NCBI GenBank assembly: GCA_009377735.1
Contig: WHTL01000120.1
Location: forward strand, 1-10,408
Reading direction: 5' to 3'
Length of the DNA: 10,408 bases
Source of the DNA: Acidimicrobiia bacterium
Lineage (GTDB): Bacteria; Actinomycetota; Acidimicrobiia; Spongiisociales; ZC4RG35
In this document: positions 1 to 6,854 of the stretch, one piece after another
How the letters are laid out: the number at the start of each line of letters is the position of its first letter
Position numbering within the stretch: the first letter of the stretch is position 1
Position numbers and translations under genes: made by a program
Notes under the pieces: generated by a model
What the model was told of the DNA's origin: nothing
What the model saw: only the letters and a program-made list of their open reading frames with translations
The model's database searches: none

Positions 1-52
1 CATTGTTCGGAGACTTTGTCGCGCTGACCGCGACGAACTCTCCGACGAAGTG

Positions 53-1242
53 TCAGCGACCGATGCCGGTGTGGAGGTCTCGGTCGTCGCGTTCGAGCGC
101 ACCGAGCCGCTGGTAGGCGTCGGCGCATCGCACTTCGACGGGGACGGTGGTCGGCTGGTCCTCCGGGCCGGCCGGCCTCATTGCCGGTTCGGGCTCGTGG
201 CCGGGACGGGCGGTGGTGTCGGTGATCCAGCGTTGGTGATGTTCGACGCCCCAGACGGCTTGGAGGTCATCGGATGAGTCTCCGTAGCAAGTGGCAATCG
301 CGGCGGCGCGGTTGCGTAGGGAGGTGCGCAACGACTGCGGGGCCAGGGCTTCCGCGTCCGTACTGAGCTGCCACAGCGCCCATTCGGCGTGTCGTGAATC
401 TTGGAAGGTCACCTCCAGCCGCAGCCAGCCGTCTGCGTCGGGTTCTTCTGCGCGGACGGCCAGCGCGGTGTCCAGCAGGTCCTCCCGCCGCGCCGGGTTC
501 ACCCTTACCAGCACGGTGATGTGGTCGCCGCCGGAGAGAAACTGCGCGGAGCGTTCCCGCCAGATCCGGTCCAGATCGACCCGGTTTGGTCGCTGTGCCG
601 GTTCGGGGAGTTCCTCGGCGGCCAACACCCGCGACAGCCGGTAGGTGCGGTCCGCGCCAGATCTCGTGGCCAGCAAGTAGGCCCGGTCGCGTACGGTGAC
701 CAGGCCGATCGGGTCCACCTGCGCCACTGTGGTGTCTGGCCCGTGGCCGCGTAGTGGATGCGCAGCTTGTGTCCGGCGAGCACCGCGCGCCGGACCTCGA
801 TCATTGTGGTGTCGGGTACCTCCTCAGTGACCAGCCGGCGTGAGAGCAGGTCGGTCTCCGGGTCGACGAGAAATCGCTGGGCCGCGTCGCTGGCGGTGGC
901 CCGGTGGCTTTCAGGCAGCGCGTCGACCACCTTGCGCATGGCCGAAGCGAGCGCCGAGCCGAGGCCGAATACCTGCTCGCCGCGCCCCGATCCCGCGGTC
1001 AGCAAGGCAAGGGCCTCGTCGTGGTTCAGTCCGGTGAGCTCGGTCCGGAAACCGGGCAACAACGCGAAACCGCCGTGCCGGCCGCGTTCGGCGTAGACCG
1101 GGACGCCGGCCGCGGACAGCGCCTCGATGTCTCGGAGCACGGTGCGGGTGGATACCTCCAGCTCGCGGGCGAGCGTGGCCGCAGTCTGTCGACCGCGCTG
1201 ACGCAGCAGCAGCACTATCGAGACCAACCGATCGGCGCGCAT
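53..1242 (-). pseudogene. YafY-type HTH/WYL-domain transcriptional regulator, frameshifted
   Basis: The gene starts at ATG 1242-1240. The first frame encodes an N-terminal winged helix-turn-helix of the HTH_11/DeoR type (about residues 3-60, containing LARELEVSTRTVLRDIEAL and the wing GRHGGFAL), followed by the beginning of a WYL domain. Near 715-720, about residue 174, the reading moves to another frame. There, VDPIGLVTVRDRAYLLATRS and the WCX-like C-terminus continue to the stop at 53-55. Adding one G on the coding strand (the C run at 718-719 on the plus strand) restores WRRVDPIGLV, so a one-base deletion or sequencing error is the simplest explanation. WYL regulators bind DNA and sense a ligand, often a nucleotide or nucleic acid, through the WYL domain; the target here is unknown. 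The repaired product would be about 396 aa, longer than the usual 320 or so. The last 75 residues or so, after the normal end near CYGDSSDD, look unrelated, so the original stop may also be lost. Confidence 0.82.
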
Positions 1243-1256
1243 GCGAAGAATTTATC

Positions 1257-1283
1257 AGAATACACGACGGATGTAATCGTCAA
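1257..1283 (-). promoter_or_regulatory. Candidate sigma70-type promoter for the WYL regulator
   Basis: Read on the minus strand, TTGACG (1283-1278) resembles a -35 box and TATTCT (1262-1257) fits the actinobacterial -10 pattern TAnnnT. The spacer is only 15 bp, shorter than the preferred 17. Transcription would begin about 7-8 bases before the ATG at 1242, giving an almost leaderless mRNA; this agrees with the lack of a Shine-Dalgarno sequence there. The -35 box overlaps the stop codon of the transposase remnant (1282-1280), so the IS sequence may contribute it. This is a weak call made by eye. Confidence 0.3.
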
Positions 1284-1756
1284 CCCCCAGAGACCGGTTT
1301 TTTCGGCTGCCAGTGGGCGACAGTCACTTCGTAGGCACGTTCGGCGTGTTCGACGAGTTCGCGTTCGTGTCGGCGGTGGTCCTTGTTGTTGTAGTCGTAG
1401 GCGACGCCACGTTTCGCTACCTGTGGCGGATTCCCGGCGCTGAGCTCGAGGTTGCGTCGCTTGCGGGTGTTGAGGCTGGGACGGACGAAGGCGTAGTCCT
1501 CGTCTTTGGTGACGAGATGCCAGCAGAGCACGGTCATCTTACGGGCGGTGGCCACTACCGCTATCTGGAAGCCGCGACGGTTCTTGATCCGCCGATAGAA
1601 CGCTCGCAGCGGCCCCGGCGCTCGTGACGCCACCCAGGCGGCCTCCACCAGCATCCCCCGAACTTGGGAACGGCCCGCTTTGCTGATGCGACCGTGACTG
1701 GCGGGATTGTCACCGGACTGGCGCACCTTGGGGTTCAGACCGATATTGGTGGCCAG
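1280..1756 (-). pseudogene. IS110-family transposase, C-terminal remnant
   Basis: The frame encodes the C-terminal (Transposase_20) half of an IS110/IS116/IS902-type transposase. Matching stretches are LATNIGLNPKVRQSG, HGRISKAGRSQVRGMLVEAAW, PGPLRAFYRRIKNRRG, then ATARKMTVLCWHLV, and a basic tail ending in AYEVTVAHWQPKKP before the stop at 1282-1280. The QSG motif probably contains the family's catalytic serine. The N-terminal RuvC-like DEDD domain is absent: upstream the frame carries no recognisable transposase sequence and meets a TGA near 1810. No ATG precedes the homology; the only nearby in-frame start is GTG at 1726. The fragment cannot be an active enzyme. IS110 elements usually lack terminal inverted repeats, so the element's ends cannot be placed. 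The interval 1757-1890, up to the end of the VOC gene, shows no gene that I recognise. Confidence 0.85.
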
Positions 1757-1890
1757 CCCAGTCGGGCGAACGCCCTCTGCAAGGGAAGATGGTCTGCCAA
1801 TACCCGGTCACGAACAGCGCTCCTATCCCACCATCACCACGCCGGCCATCTGTTCCACCCGGCGGGCATGCCTGTCCCTGGCTGTGGGGG

Positions 1891-2259
1891 CTAATCCCTG
1901 ATTACGTGAGCGATCTGGTACACATTTCCGAACGAGTCACTCACCATGGCCCGTCGATCCCCGTATGGCGTATCGCTTGGCTCTTCAATCACGTTTGCCC
2001 CTTCTGCGAGTGCCCGTTGGAATATGCGGTCGGCGTCATCGACGTAGACGTAGAGGAAAGCTGGGAATGCACTGCGCTCCCCGGTAGATGCAACCTGAAT
2101 CAGGGAGTCCCCGATCCGAATCTCGGCCGGTCGACCGCTCGGTACGTCTCCACTCGCATCGAACACGGACCGCAGGAATGCCACGAGTTTGTAGACATCG
2201 TCAACGAAAACGCGGGGTGTGATCGACCTATACCCTGGCCGAGGCCGTCCGGTAGACAT
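1891..2259 (-). CDS. VOC-family (glyoxalase/bleomycin-resistance-like) protein
   Basis: This is an intact 122-aa frame from ATG 2259-2257 to TAG 1893-1891. The length suits a single VOC module made of two beta-alpha-beta-beta-beta units. The first unit begins ITPRVFVDDVYKLVAFLRSVF. The second has FLYVYVDDADRIFQRALAEG followed by YGDRRAMVSDSFGNVYQIAH, the typical end of PhnB/glyoxalase-like proteins. The usual metal-ligand His at the first strand is not evident (ITPRVFVDD), so I would not assume glyoxalase I activity. VOC proteins include dioxygenases, isomerases, antibiotic-binding proteins and many of unknown role; the substrate cannot be read from the sequence. No good Shine-Dalgarno precedes the start. 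It lies 126 bp downstream of the SLH gene on the same strand. The gap 2260-2385 shows no clear terminator or promoter. Confidence 0.85.
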   Translation of the reverse strand: MSTGRPRPGYRSITPRVFVDDVYKLVAFLRSVFDASGDVPSGRPAEIRIGDSLIQVASTGERSAFPAFLYVYVDDADRIFQRALAEGANVIEEPSDTPYGDRRAMVSDSFGNVYQIAHVIRD

Positions 2260-2385
2260 ATCAAGAGACTAGAGGAGCTGGGTCCGAATGAGAGCAGACC
2301 AGAGGTAACCCCTACGACCGCTGCAGAACCTGTCGTTTTCGATTCTGGAATAGTGAATGTGGTAATCGTCTGTGGGCGCACGATG

Positions 2386-3774
2386 TCACGGCAACCAGGC
2401 GTTGATGTAGTTGACCAGGGTGTCACCGACCTGGTATTTCTCCTCGTTCTCAGCGAGTTCCAGGTTGATCGGTTGGCTCCGGTGGTTGGGGATGATGAAC
2501 TGTTGGTGGATCTGGTTGGCCACCGCCAACTGCGACTCATCAGGGGAGAACTGGGCGGTCCAACCGGGATCACCGCCACCGGCCCAAAACCCCGTGGTGA
2601 GCTGGTGGGGTTTGGCTCCGGGGTGGAATTCGGCAACCCAGATGTTGCCTCGTTCCACAAACGCGATCTGGGAGCCGTCCTGGGAGAGTGCGACCCATTG
2701 GACCGCTCCCGCTCCGGTGTTGGTGAGGGCAATGTAGACCTTTCCTACCTGTTCGTAGGGCTGATCACCGTTGATCTTGTCGGCGGGAACGACACCGATG
2801 ACGGGCACCTCGTTCTGGTTGTCGTCCAGTCCGGTGCCGGCGATGATGAGATCACGGTTGTTGGTCCATTCCATCGCGGTGACCCCGGGAATGCCGGTGT
2901 TGGTGTCGAAACCTCCACCGATGATCCGGGAATTCGAGCGGTTGACTACTTCGAGCTGGGGGTCGGCTGTGCCCTCTGTCACTATCCCGGCAAGAAGCTG
3001 ACCGTCATTGGAGACCGCCAGACCTTCGATCTTGATCATTCGTTCGGGATCGTCCCCGGATTCGGGCCAGATAACGGTCTGGTTCTCGGTTTGGGTGTCC
3101 AGATCGTAGAAGGTGACCGGGTTTTCCTCGATCCAAGCACCCTCACCGGCACCAACCCACTCACTGGTGGAGGCGACCACGTCGCTGTGCTCCGTTCGAC
3201 CTCCGAGAAACTCCTCCCATTGAGGATTATCTGCATCGAGATCGTAACGGTAGGCCTCTCCACCAAGCCCATCCCAATGCCCATAGATGATCCCCTTGTC
3301 GCCCGGTGGTGGTGGTGGGTTGGTGTCGTCTTGGAGGGCGCGGCGCAAGAAGGCGGCCATCTGACCTCGGGAGACCGACTCGTCGGGACAGAACCGAGTG
3401 TTGTCCGGTGGGTTGCATCCCCTGGTGATTCCGGCTTCGGCGAGTTTGGAGATGTCTTCTTTGAAGACGCTGTTCCCGGTATCGGTGAACTCGGGTCCCG
3501 AAGCGGTCAGGTCCAATGCTCGCACCAGGAAGGCAGCCATCTCCCCTCTGGTGACCGACTCGTCGGGACAGAACCGAGTGTTCTCCGGCGGGTTACAACC
3601 ACGAGTGATACCCGCTTCGGCGAGTTTCGAGATGTCCTCCTCGAACACGTGCCCGCCGGTGTCGGTGAACTCGGGTCCCGAAGCGGAAAGGTTCAGTGCT
3701 CGCACCAGGAAGGCGGCCATCTCCCCACGGGTGACCGACTCGTCGGGACAGAAGCGGGTGTTCTCCGGTGGGTT
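2386..3774 (-). CDS. SLH-domain surface protein with C-terminal beta-propeller-like region, 5'-truncated
   Basis: The recognisable protein runs from Asn at 3774-3772 to TGA at 2388-2386 (462 codons). It starts in the middle of an SLH repeat. Two nearly identical 60-residue units follow, each with NPPENTRFCPDESVTRGEMA, FLVRAL and a stretch ending EDISKLAEAGITRGC, then a last partial unit ending FLRRAL. A proline linker (TNPPPPPGD) leads to about 300 residues with repeating strand patterns such as GLAVSNDGQLLAGI, VALSQDGSQIAFVERGNIWV and FSPDESQLAVANQ, typical of PD40/WD40-like propeller blades. SLH repeats anchor proteins to cell-wall polymers, so this is probably an exported wall-associated protein. 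The signal peptide and start are missing. The frame stays open to a TTG at 3855, but those extra 27 residues are antisense to kdpA and have no SLH character. The partner or ligand of the propeller is unknown. Confidence 0.8.
   Translation of the reverse strand, partial: NPPENTRFCPDESVTRGEMAAFLVRALNLSASGPEFTDTGGHVFEEDISKLAEAGITRGCNPPENTRFCPDESVTRGEMAAFLVRALDLTASGPEFTDTGNSVFKEDISKLAEAGITRGCNPPDNTRFCPDESVSRGQMAAFLRRALQDDTNPPPPPGDKGIIYGHWDGLGGEAYRYDLDADNPQWEEFLGGRTEHSDVVASTSEWVGAGEGAWIEENPVTFYDLDTQTENQTVIWPESGDDPERMIKIEGLAVSNDGQLLAGIVTEGTADPQLEVVNRSNSRIIGGGFDTNTGIPGVTAMEWTNNRDLIIAGTGLDDNQNEVPVIGVVPADKINGDQPYEQVGKVYIALTNTGAGAVQWVALSQDGSQIAFVERGNIWVAEFHPGAKPHQLTTGFWAGGGDPGWTAQFSPDESQLAVANQIHQQFIIPNHRSQPINLELAENEEKYQVGDTLVNYINAWLP
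3355..3774 (-). repeat. Tandem 180-bp SLH-coding repeats, two full copies and one cut copy
   Basis: The block GACCGACTCGTCGGGACAGA recurs at 3373, 3553 and 3733, an exact 180-bp period. Copies run roughly 3355-3534, 3535-3714 and 3715-3774. The third is cut short where the sequence changes into kdpA. The period equals 60 codons, one SLH unit, so all copies share one frame. Copies 2 and 3 are closest to each other. Confidence 0.9.
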
Positions 3775-3780
3775 TCTCTT
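3770..3780. other. Junction between truncated SLH gene and truncated kdpA
   Basis: Up to GGTGGGTT (ending 3774) the sequence follows the SLH repeat copies at 3407-3414 and 3587-3594. In those copies the next codon, on the minus strand, is Cys of GCNPP. Here the sequence instead becomes TCTCTTGGCGATG, in the kdpA frame (LLAMPMM). The two genes face each other across their lost 5' ends. There is no IS end, target duplication or long homology at the join, only at most a few shared bases (GGTT or so). Rearrangement and assembly chimera both remain possible. Confidence 0.7.
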
Positions 3781-4189
3781 GGCGATGCCGATGATGGTGC
3801 TGGGGATCGCTGGTGTCGCGGTCCTTCTCCCCGAGGCGTTGGAGGCCCGCACCAATCCGGGTGCTTGGGGGTTGGCCGAGATCCTCTACGGGGTGGCGTC
3901 TCCGGCCAACAACAACGGATCGGCCTTTGCCGGTCTCTCGTCAAACATCCCCTTCTTCAACCTGACTCAAGCACTGGCGATGCTGGTAGGCAGATTCTTT
4001 CTTATCATCCCGGTGGTCGCCATCGCCGGTTCTCTCGCAAGAAAACAGGCAACGCTTGCCACCGAGGGCTCCTTTCCCACAGACAGCCCGCTCTTTGTGG
4101 GTCTGCTCCTGGCGGTGATCGCGATCGTGGCCGGTCTCACCTTCTTCCCCCTCCTATCCCTAGGCCCGGTCGCCGAGGCGCTGGGCTGA
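3776..4189 (+). pseudogene. kdpA: KdpA, potassium-transporting ATPase K+-channel subunit, C-terminal fragment only
   Basis: KdpA is the membrane subunit that selects and carries K+ in the KdpFABC pump. Only the last 137 or so codons remain, against roughly 557 residues in E. coli KdpA. The fragment holds the fourth pore-loop region (SSPANNNGSAFAGL-like, here ASPANNNGSAFAGLSSN), the following helix with LVGRFFLIIPVVAIAGSLA, the PLFVGLL helix and the normal end LGPVAEALG with TGA at 4187-4189. The first three pore loops are missing, so it cannot form the channel. The frame is open upstream to an ATG at 3398, but that part is antisense to the SLH repeats and is not KdpA. kdpB follows after 13 bp. 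The loss also removes any kdpF and the operon promoter from this window. Confidence 0.88.
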
Positions 4190-4190
4190 T

Positions 4191-4195
4191 GGAGG
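4191..4195 (+). promoter_or_regulatory. Ribosome binding site of kdpB
   Basis: GGAGG lies 7 bases before ATG 4203 and immediately after the kdpA stop. It decides the kdpB start in favour of 4203 over the in-frame ATG at 4224. Confidence 0.75.
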
Positions 4196-4202
4196 ACAAG
4201 CC

Positions 4203-6224
4203 ATGACCCGAGGATCAACAAGGATGTTCGACCCATCGATCATTCGCCGGGCGACGCTAGATGCCATACGCAAGCTCGATCCGCGCCATCTTGCAAAGAA
4301 CCCGGTGATCTTCGTGGTGGAGGTCGGAGCTGTGTTCGCCACGGTCCTCTGGCTCAGCAACCTGGAAACCGCCCCTGGTTTCGGAGGGCAAGTGGTTGCG
4401 TGGCTCTGGTTCACGGTCCTCTTCGCCAACTTCGCCGAAGCCATGGCAGAGGGTCGCGGCAAGGCGCAGGCCGACTCGCTTCGCCAGGCTCGTTCCGAGA
4501 CGGTCGCCAACCTTTGCCGACCGGACGGTAACGTCGAAGTGGTCCCTGCCTCCTCGCTGCGGATCGATGATGTGGTCGTGATCTCGTCAGGAGAGGTCAT
4601 CCCCGGTGACGGGGAGGTGATCGAGGGGGTGGCGTCGGTGGACGAGTCGGCCGTCACCGGGGAGTCCGCCCCGGTGATCCGTGAGTCGGGTGGGGACCGG
4701 TCGGCCGTCACCGGGGGCACTAGGGTGCTCTCCGACGAGATCGTGGTCCGGATCACCGCCCAGCCCGGAGAGACCTTTCTCGACCGGATGATCTCCCTTG
4801 TTGAGGGGGCGGAACGCCAGAAGACCCCCAACGAGGTGGCCCTCAACATCCTGCTCGCAGGGCTCTCTATCATCTTCCTGCTAGTCACCCTGTCTCTTCA
4901 GCCGTTCGCCATCTACTCTGAGGCGGAGCAGCGGGTTCTAGTCCTGGTCGCTCTGTTGGTGACTCTGATCCCTACCACCATTGGCGCCCTCCTCTCCTCG
5001 ATTGGCATCGCTGGCATGGACCGGCTCATTCAGGCCAACGTCTTGGCGATGAGCGGACGCGCGGTGGAGGCGGCGGGAGACTGCTCCACCCTCCTCCTCG
5101 ACAAGACCGGCACCATCACCCTGGGAGACCGTCAAGCCCGACAGTTCGAGACCGCGCCGGAGGTCACCGAGAAGGAACTGGCCGAGGCCGCGCAGCTCGC
5201 CAGCCTGGCGGACGAGACTCCGGAGGGTCGCTCAATCGTTGTGTTGGCCAAAGAGCGGTTCGGGTTAAGGGGCAGGGAATTGGGCGGCGCCACCTTGGTG
5301 CCCTTCACCGCCCAGAGCCGGATGAGCGGAGTCGACATCGAGGGTCGGCGGATCCGCAAGGGCGCCGCAGACGCGGTGACCCGCTGGGTGGAGGAACAGA
5401 GCGGCGGTGTCCCCGACGAGGTGGCTAAGACGGTCTCTCGTACTGCTGCGGAAGGCGCGACCCCACTCCTCGTAGCCGAAGGTTCCCGCGTGATGGGAAC
5501 GATCGTCCTCAGGGACGTTGTCAAGAAGGGGATGGTCGAACGGTTCGAACAGCTGCGGCGGCTTGGGATCCGCACGGTAATGATTACCGGCGACAACCCT
5601 CTCACCGCCGCCGCCATCGCAGAGGAAGCCGGCGTCGACGATTACCTCGCCGAAGCCACCCCCGAAGACAAGATGGAGTTGATCCGTCGCGAGCAGGCCG
5701 GTGGTCGTTTGGTGGCGATGACCGGGGACGGCACCAACGATGCTCCCGCCCTCGCACAAGCCGACGTGGGAGTGGCGATGAACACCGGCACCCAGGCTGC
5801 CAAAGAAGCAGGGAATATGGTCGACCTCGACTCCAACCCGACAAAGCTAATCGAGATCGTAGAGATCGGAAAGCAGTTGCTTATCACTCGGGGCGCATTG
5901 ACTACCTTCTCGATCGCCAACGATGTCGCCAAATACTTCGCCATCATCCCGGCAATGTTCGCTGCCGTGATCCCGGCGCTCGATCGGCTCAACCTCATGC
6001 ATCTTGAGAGCCCGGAGTCGGCCATCCTCTCCGCCGTCATCTTCAACGCGATGGTGATTGTCGCCCTCATCCCCGTTGCCCTTCGTGGTGTCCGCTTCCG
6101 GCCCGTCTCCACCCCGGCCATGCTCCATCGCAACGTCACAGTGTTCGGTGTCGGCGGTCTGGTGGTGCCATTCGTCGGAATCAAGCTGATCGACCTGTTG
6201 CTGACCGGGTTAGGGGTGGTTTGA
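4203..6224 (+). CDS. kdpB: KdpB, potassium-transporting P-type ATPase, ATP-binding subunit
   Basis: KdpB hydrolyses ATP to energise K+ uptake by KdpFABC at low external K+. The 673-aa product is close to E. coli KdpB (682 aa) and looks complete. Visible elements are the actuator motif SAVTGESAPVIRESG (residues 149-163; S155 corresponds to the inhibitory phosphoserine S162 of E. coli), the intramembrane IPTTIGALLSSIGIAGMDR (256-274), the phosphorylation motif DKTGTIT with D300, the nucleotide domain including KGAAD, ITGDNP (461-466), and the hinge motif TGDGTNDAPAL (507-517). SIANDVAKYFAIIPA (570-584) carries D574 and K577, equivalent to the D583/K586 coupling pair of E. coli. Hydrophobic helices lie near 34-54, 62-80, 214-234, 245-268, 575-592, 606-628 and 646-668. 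No key residue is missing. Its stop overlaps the kdpC start (TGATG). Confidence 0.97.
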   Translation: MTRGSTRMFDPSIIRRATLDAIRKLDPRHLAKNPVIFVVEVGAVFATVLWLSNLETAPGFGGQVVAWLWFTVLFANFAEAMAEGRGKAQADSLRQARSETVANLCRPDGNVEVVPASSLRIDDVVVISSGEVIPGDGEVIEGVASVDESAVTGESAPVIRESGGDRSAVTGGTRVLSDEIVVRITAQPGETFLDRMISLVEGAERQKTPNEVALNILLAGLSIIFLLVTLSLQPFAIYSEAEQRVLVLVALLVTLIPTTIGALLSSIGIAGMDRLIQANVLAMSGRAVEAAGDCSTLLLDKTGTITLGDRQARQFETAPEVTEKELAEAAQLASLADETPEGRSIVVLAKERFGLRGRELGGATLVPFTAQSRMSGVDIEGRRIRKGAADAVTRWVEEQSGGVPDEVAKTVSRTAAEGATPLLVAEGSRVMGTIVLRDVVKKGMVERFEQLRRLGIRTVMITGDNPLTAAAIAEEAGVDDYLAEATPEDKMELIRREQAGGRLVAMTGDGTNDAPALAQADVGVAMNTGTQAAKEAGNMVDLDSNPTKLIEIVEIGKQLLITRGALTTFSIANDVAKYFAIIPAMFAAVIPALDRLNLMHLESPESAILSAVIFNAMVIVALIPVALRGVRFRPVSTPAMLHRNVTVFGVGGLVVPFVGIKLIDLLLTGLGVV

Positions 6225-6787
6225 TGAGACTCCAACTCTTCCCGGCGCTTCGGATGCTTCTGGTGATGACCGTCGTCTGCGGCGCGGCGTACACCGGAAC
6301 GGTGACCGTTCTCGCTCAGGGCATATTCGAATGGCGGGCCGACGGCTCCCTGATCGAAGACGACGGCGAGCCGGTCGGGTCGAGGCTGCTGGGCCAGCCC
6401 TTCGCCGGCCGCGGCTACTTCCATTCCCGCCCCTCGGCAGTGGACTACGACCCTCGCCTCTCCGGTGCCACCAACTATGGTCCAAACCACCCAGAGCTCT
6501 TGGAGAAGATCGCAAAGAGAGCCGAGTCGTACCGGCAGGCGAATGGGCTCGGGCCCGGCACCCAGGTCCCCGTTGACGCGGTCACGGCCTCGGCGTCAGG
6601 TCTCGATCCCGATATCTCGGTCGCCAACGCCCGCCTTCAGGCGCCACGGGTCGCCGCCGAGCGAGCGATTTCACTCGATCGGGTGTTGGCAATCATCGAG
6701 GCGCAACGGACATCACTCCCAGTGGGCTACCGCTCTGACCCGTCGATCAACGTGCTGGCTCTGAATCTGGCGCTCGACGACATGTGA
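6224..6787 (+). CDS. kdpC: KdpC, potassium-transporting ATPase accessory subunit
   Basis: KdpC is the single-span subunit of KdpFABC, thought to help assembly and ATP binding. The 187-aa product matches the family length (about 190 aa). It has one N-terminal membrane segment (about residues 8-31), then the conserved RLLGQPFAGRGYFHSRPSAV (54-73), LSGATNYGPNHPEL (79-92), PVDAVTASASGLDPDIS (116-132), ARLQAPRVA (136-144) and the C-terminal INVLALNLALD. I chose ATG 6224, which shares its A with the kdpB stop codon and so suggests translational coupling. A TTG one codon upstream (6221) is also open. A purine-rich AGGGG near 6212 may serve as Shine-Dalgarno. The gene looks intact. Confidence 0.95.
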   Translation: MRLQLFPALRMLLVMTVVCGAAYTGTVTVLAQGIFEWRADGSLIEDDGEPVGSRLLGQPFAGRGYFHSRPSAVDYDPRLSGATNYGPNHPELLEKIAKRAESYRQANGLGPGTQVPVDAVTASASGLDPDISVANARLQAPRVAAERAISLDRVLAIIEAQRTSLPVGYRSDPSINVLALNLALDDM

Positions 6788-6825
6788 ATCGCCCACACCC
6801 ATGTCCACGTAGCTAACTTGTCATA

Positions 6826-6841
6826 TCGTGAATATGCACGA
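6826..6841. promoter_or_regulatory. Imperfect 16-bp palindrome just before the kdpD ribosome binding site
   Basis: TCGTGAATATGCACGA pairs with its own reverse complement at 14 of 16 positions: TCGTG and CACGA arms around a central ATAT with one mismatched pair. It lies in the 67-bp kdpC-kdpD gap and ends one base before the AGGAG. It could be an operator or a small RNA hairpin affecting kdpD translation; no function is shown. Confidence 0.3.
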
Positions 6842-6842
6842 C

Positions 6843-6847
6843 AGGAG
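6843..6847 (+). promoter_or_regulatory. Ribosome binding site of kdpD, supporting a TTG start
   Basis: AGGAG lies 7 bases before TTG 6855. No ATG or GTG at a suitable distance leads into the KdpD frame, and the predicted protein begins with the usual few residues before the Walker A loop. Confidence 0.65.
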
Positions 6848-6854
6848 ATGAGCA

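Noticed and set aside
291..754. Plus-strand open frames of about 117 codons
   Set aside because: They are antisense shadows of the WYL regulator, with arginine/serine-rich composition and no domain match.
1727..1890. N-terminal half of the IS110 transposase, or a bridge RNA, in this interval
   Set aside because: No frame shows the DEDD-domain sequence, stops interrupt the transposase frame near 1810, and nothing marks an element end or a structured RNA.
3775..3855. N-terminal extension of the SLH protein to the TTG at 3855
   Set aside because: These codons are antisense to conserved kdpA sequence and contain no signal peptide or SLH residues.
3398..4189. A 263-codon plus-strand frame that would make a longer KdpA
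   Set aside because: Only the part after about 3776 is KdpA. The first 126 or so codons are the reverse strand of the SLH repeats and give a meaningless repeated peptide.
1789..4206. A plus-strand open frame of about 805 codons crossing the VOC gene, the SLH gene and the kdpA fragment
   Set aside because: It is antisense to two genes with clear family matches and out of frame with kdpA. It has no recognisable domain and spans the SLH/kdpA junction. High GC and the 180-bp (60-codon) repeat period explain why it stays open.
5642..6490. A minus-strand open frame of about 282 codons under kdpB/kdpC
   Set aside because: It is opposite strongly conserved KdpB and KdpC coding sequence and has no recognisable domain.
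6818..6838. TTGTCA and TATGCA as an internal promoter before kdpD
   Set aside because: The spacing is only 9 bp, too short for a sigma70-type promoter.
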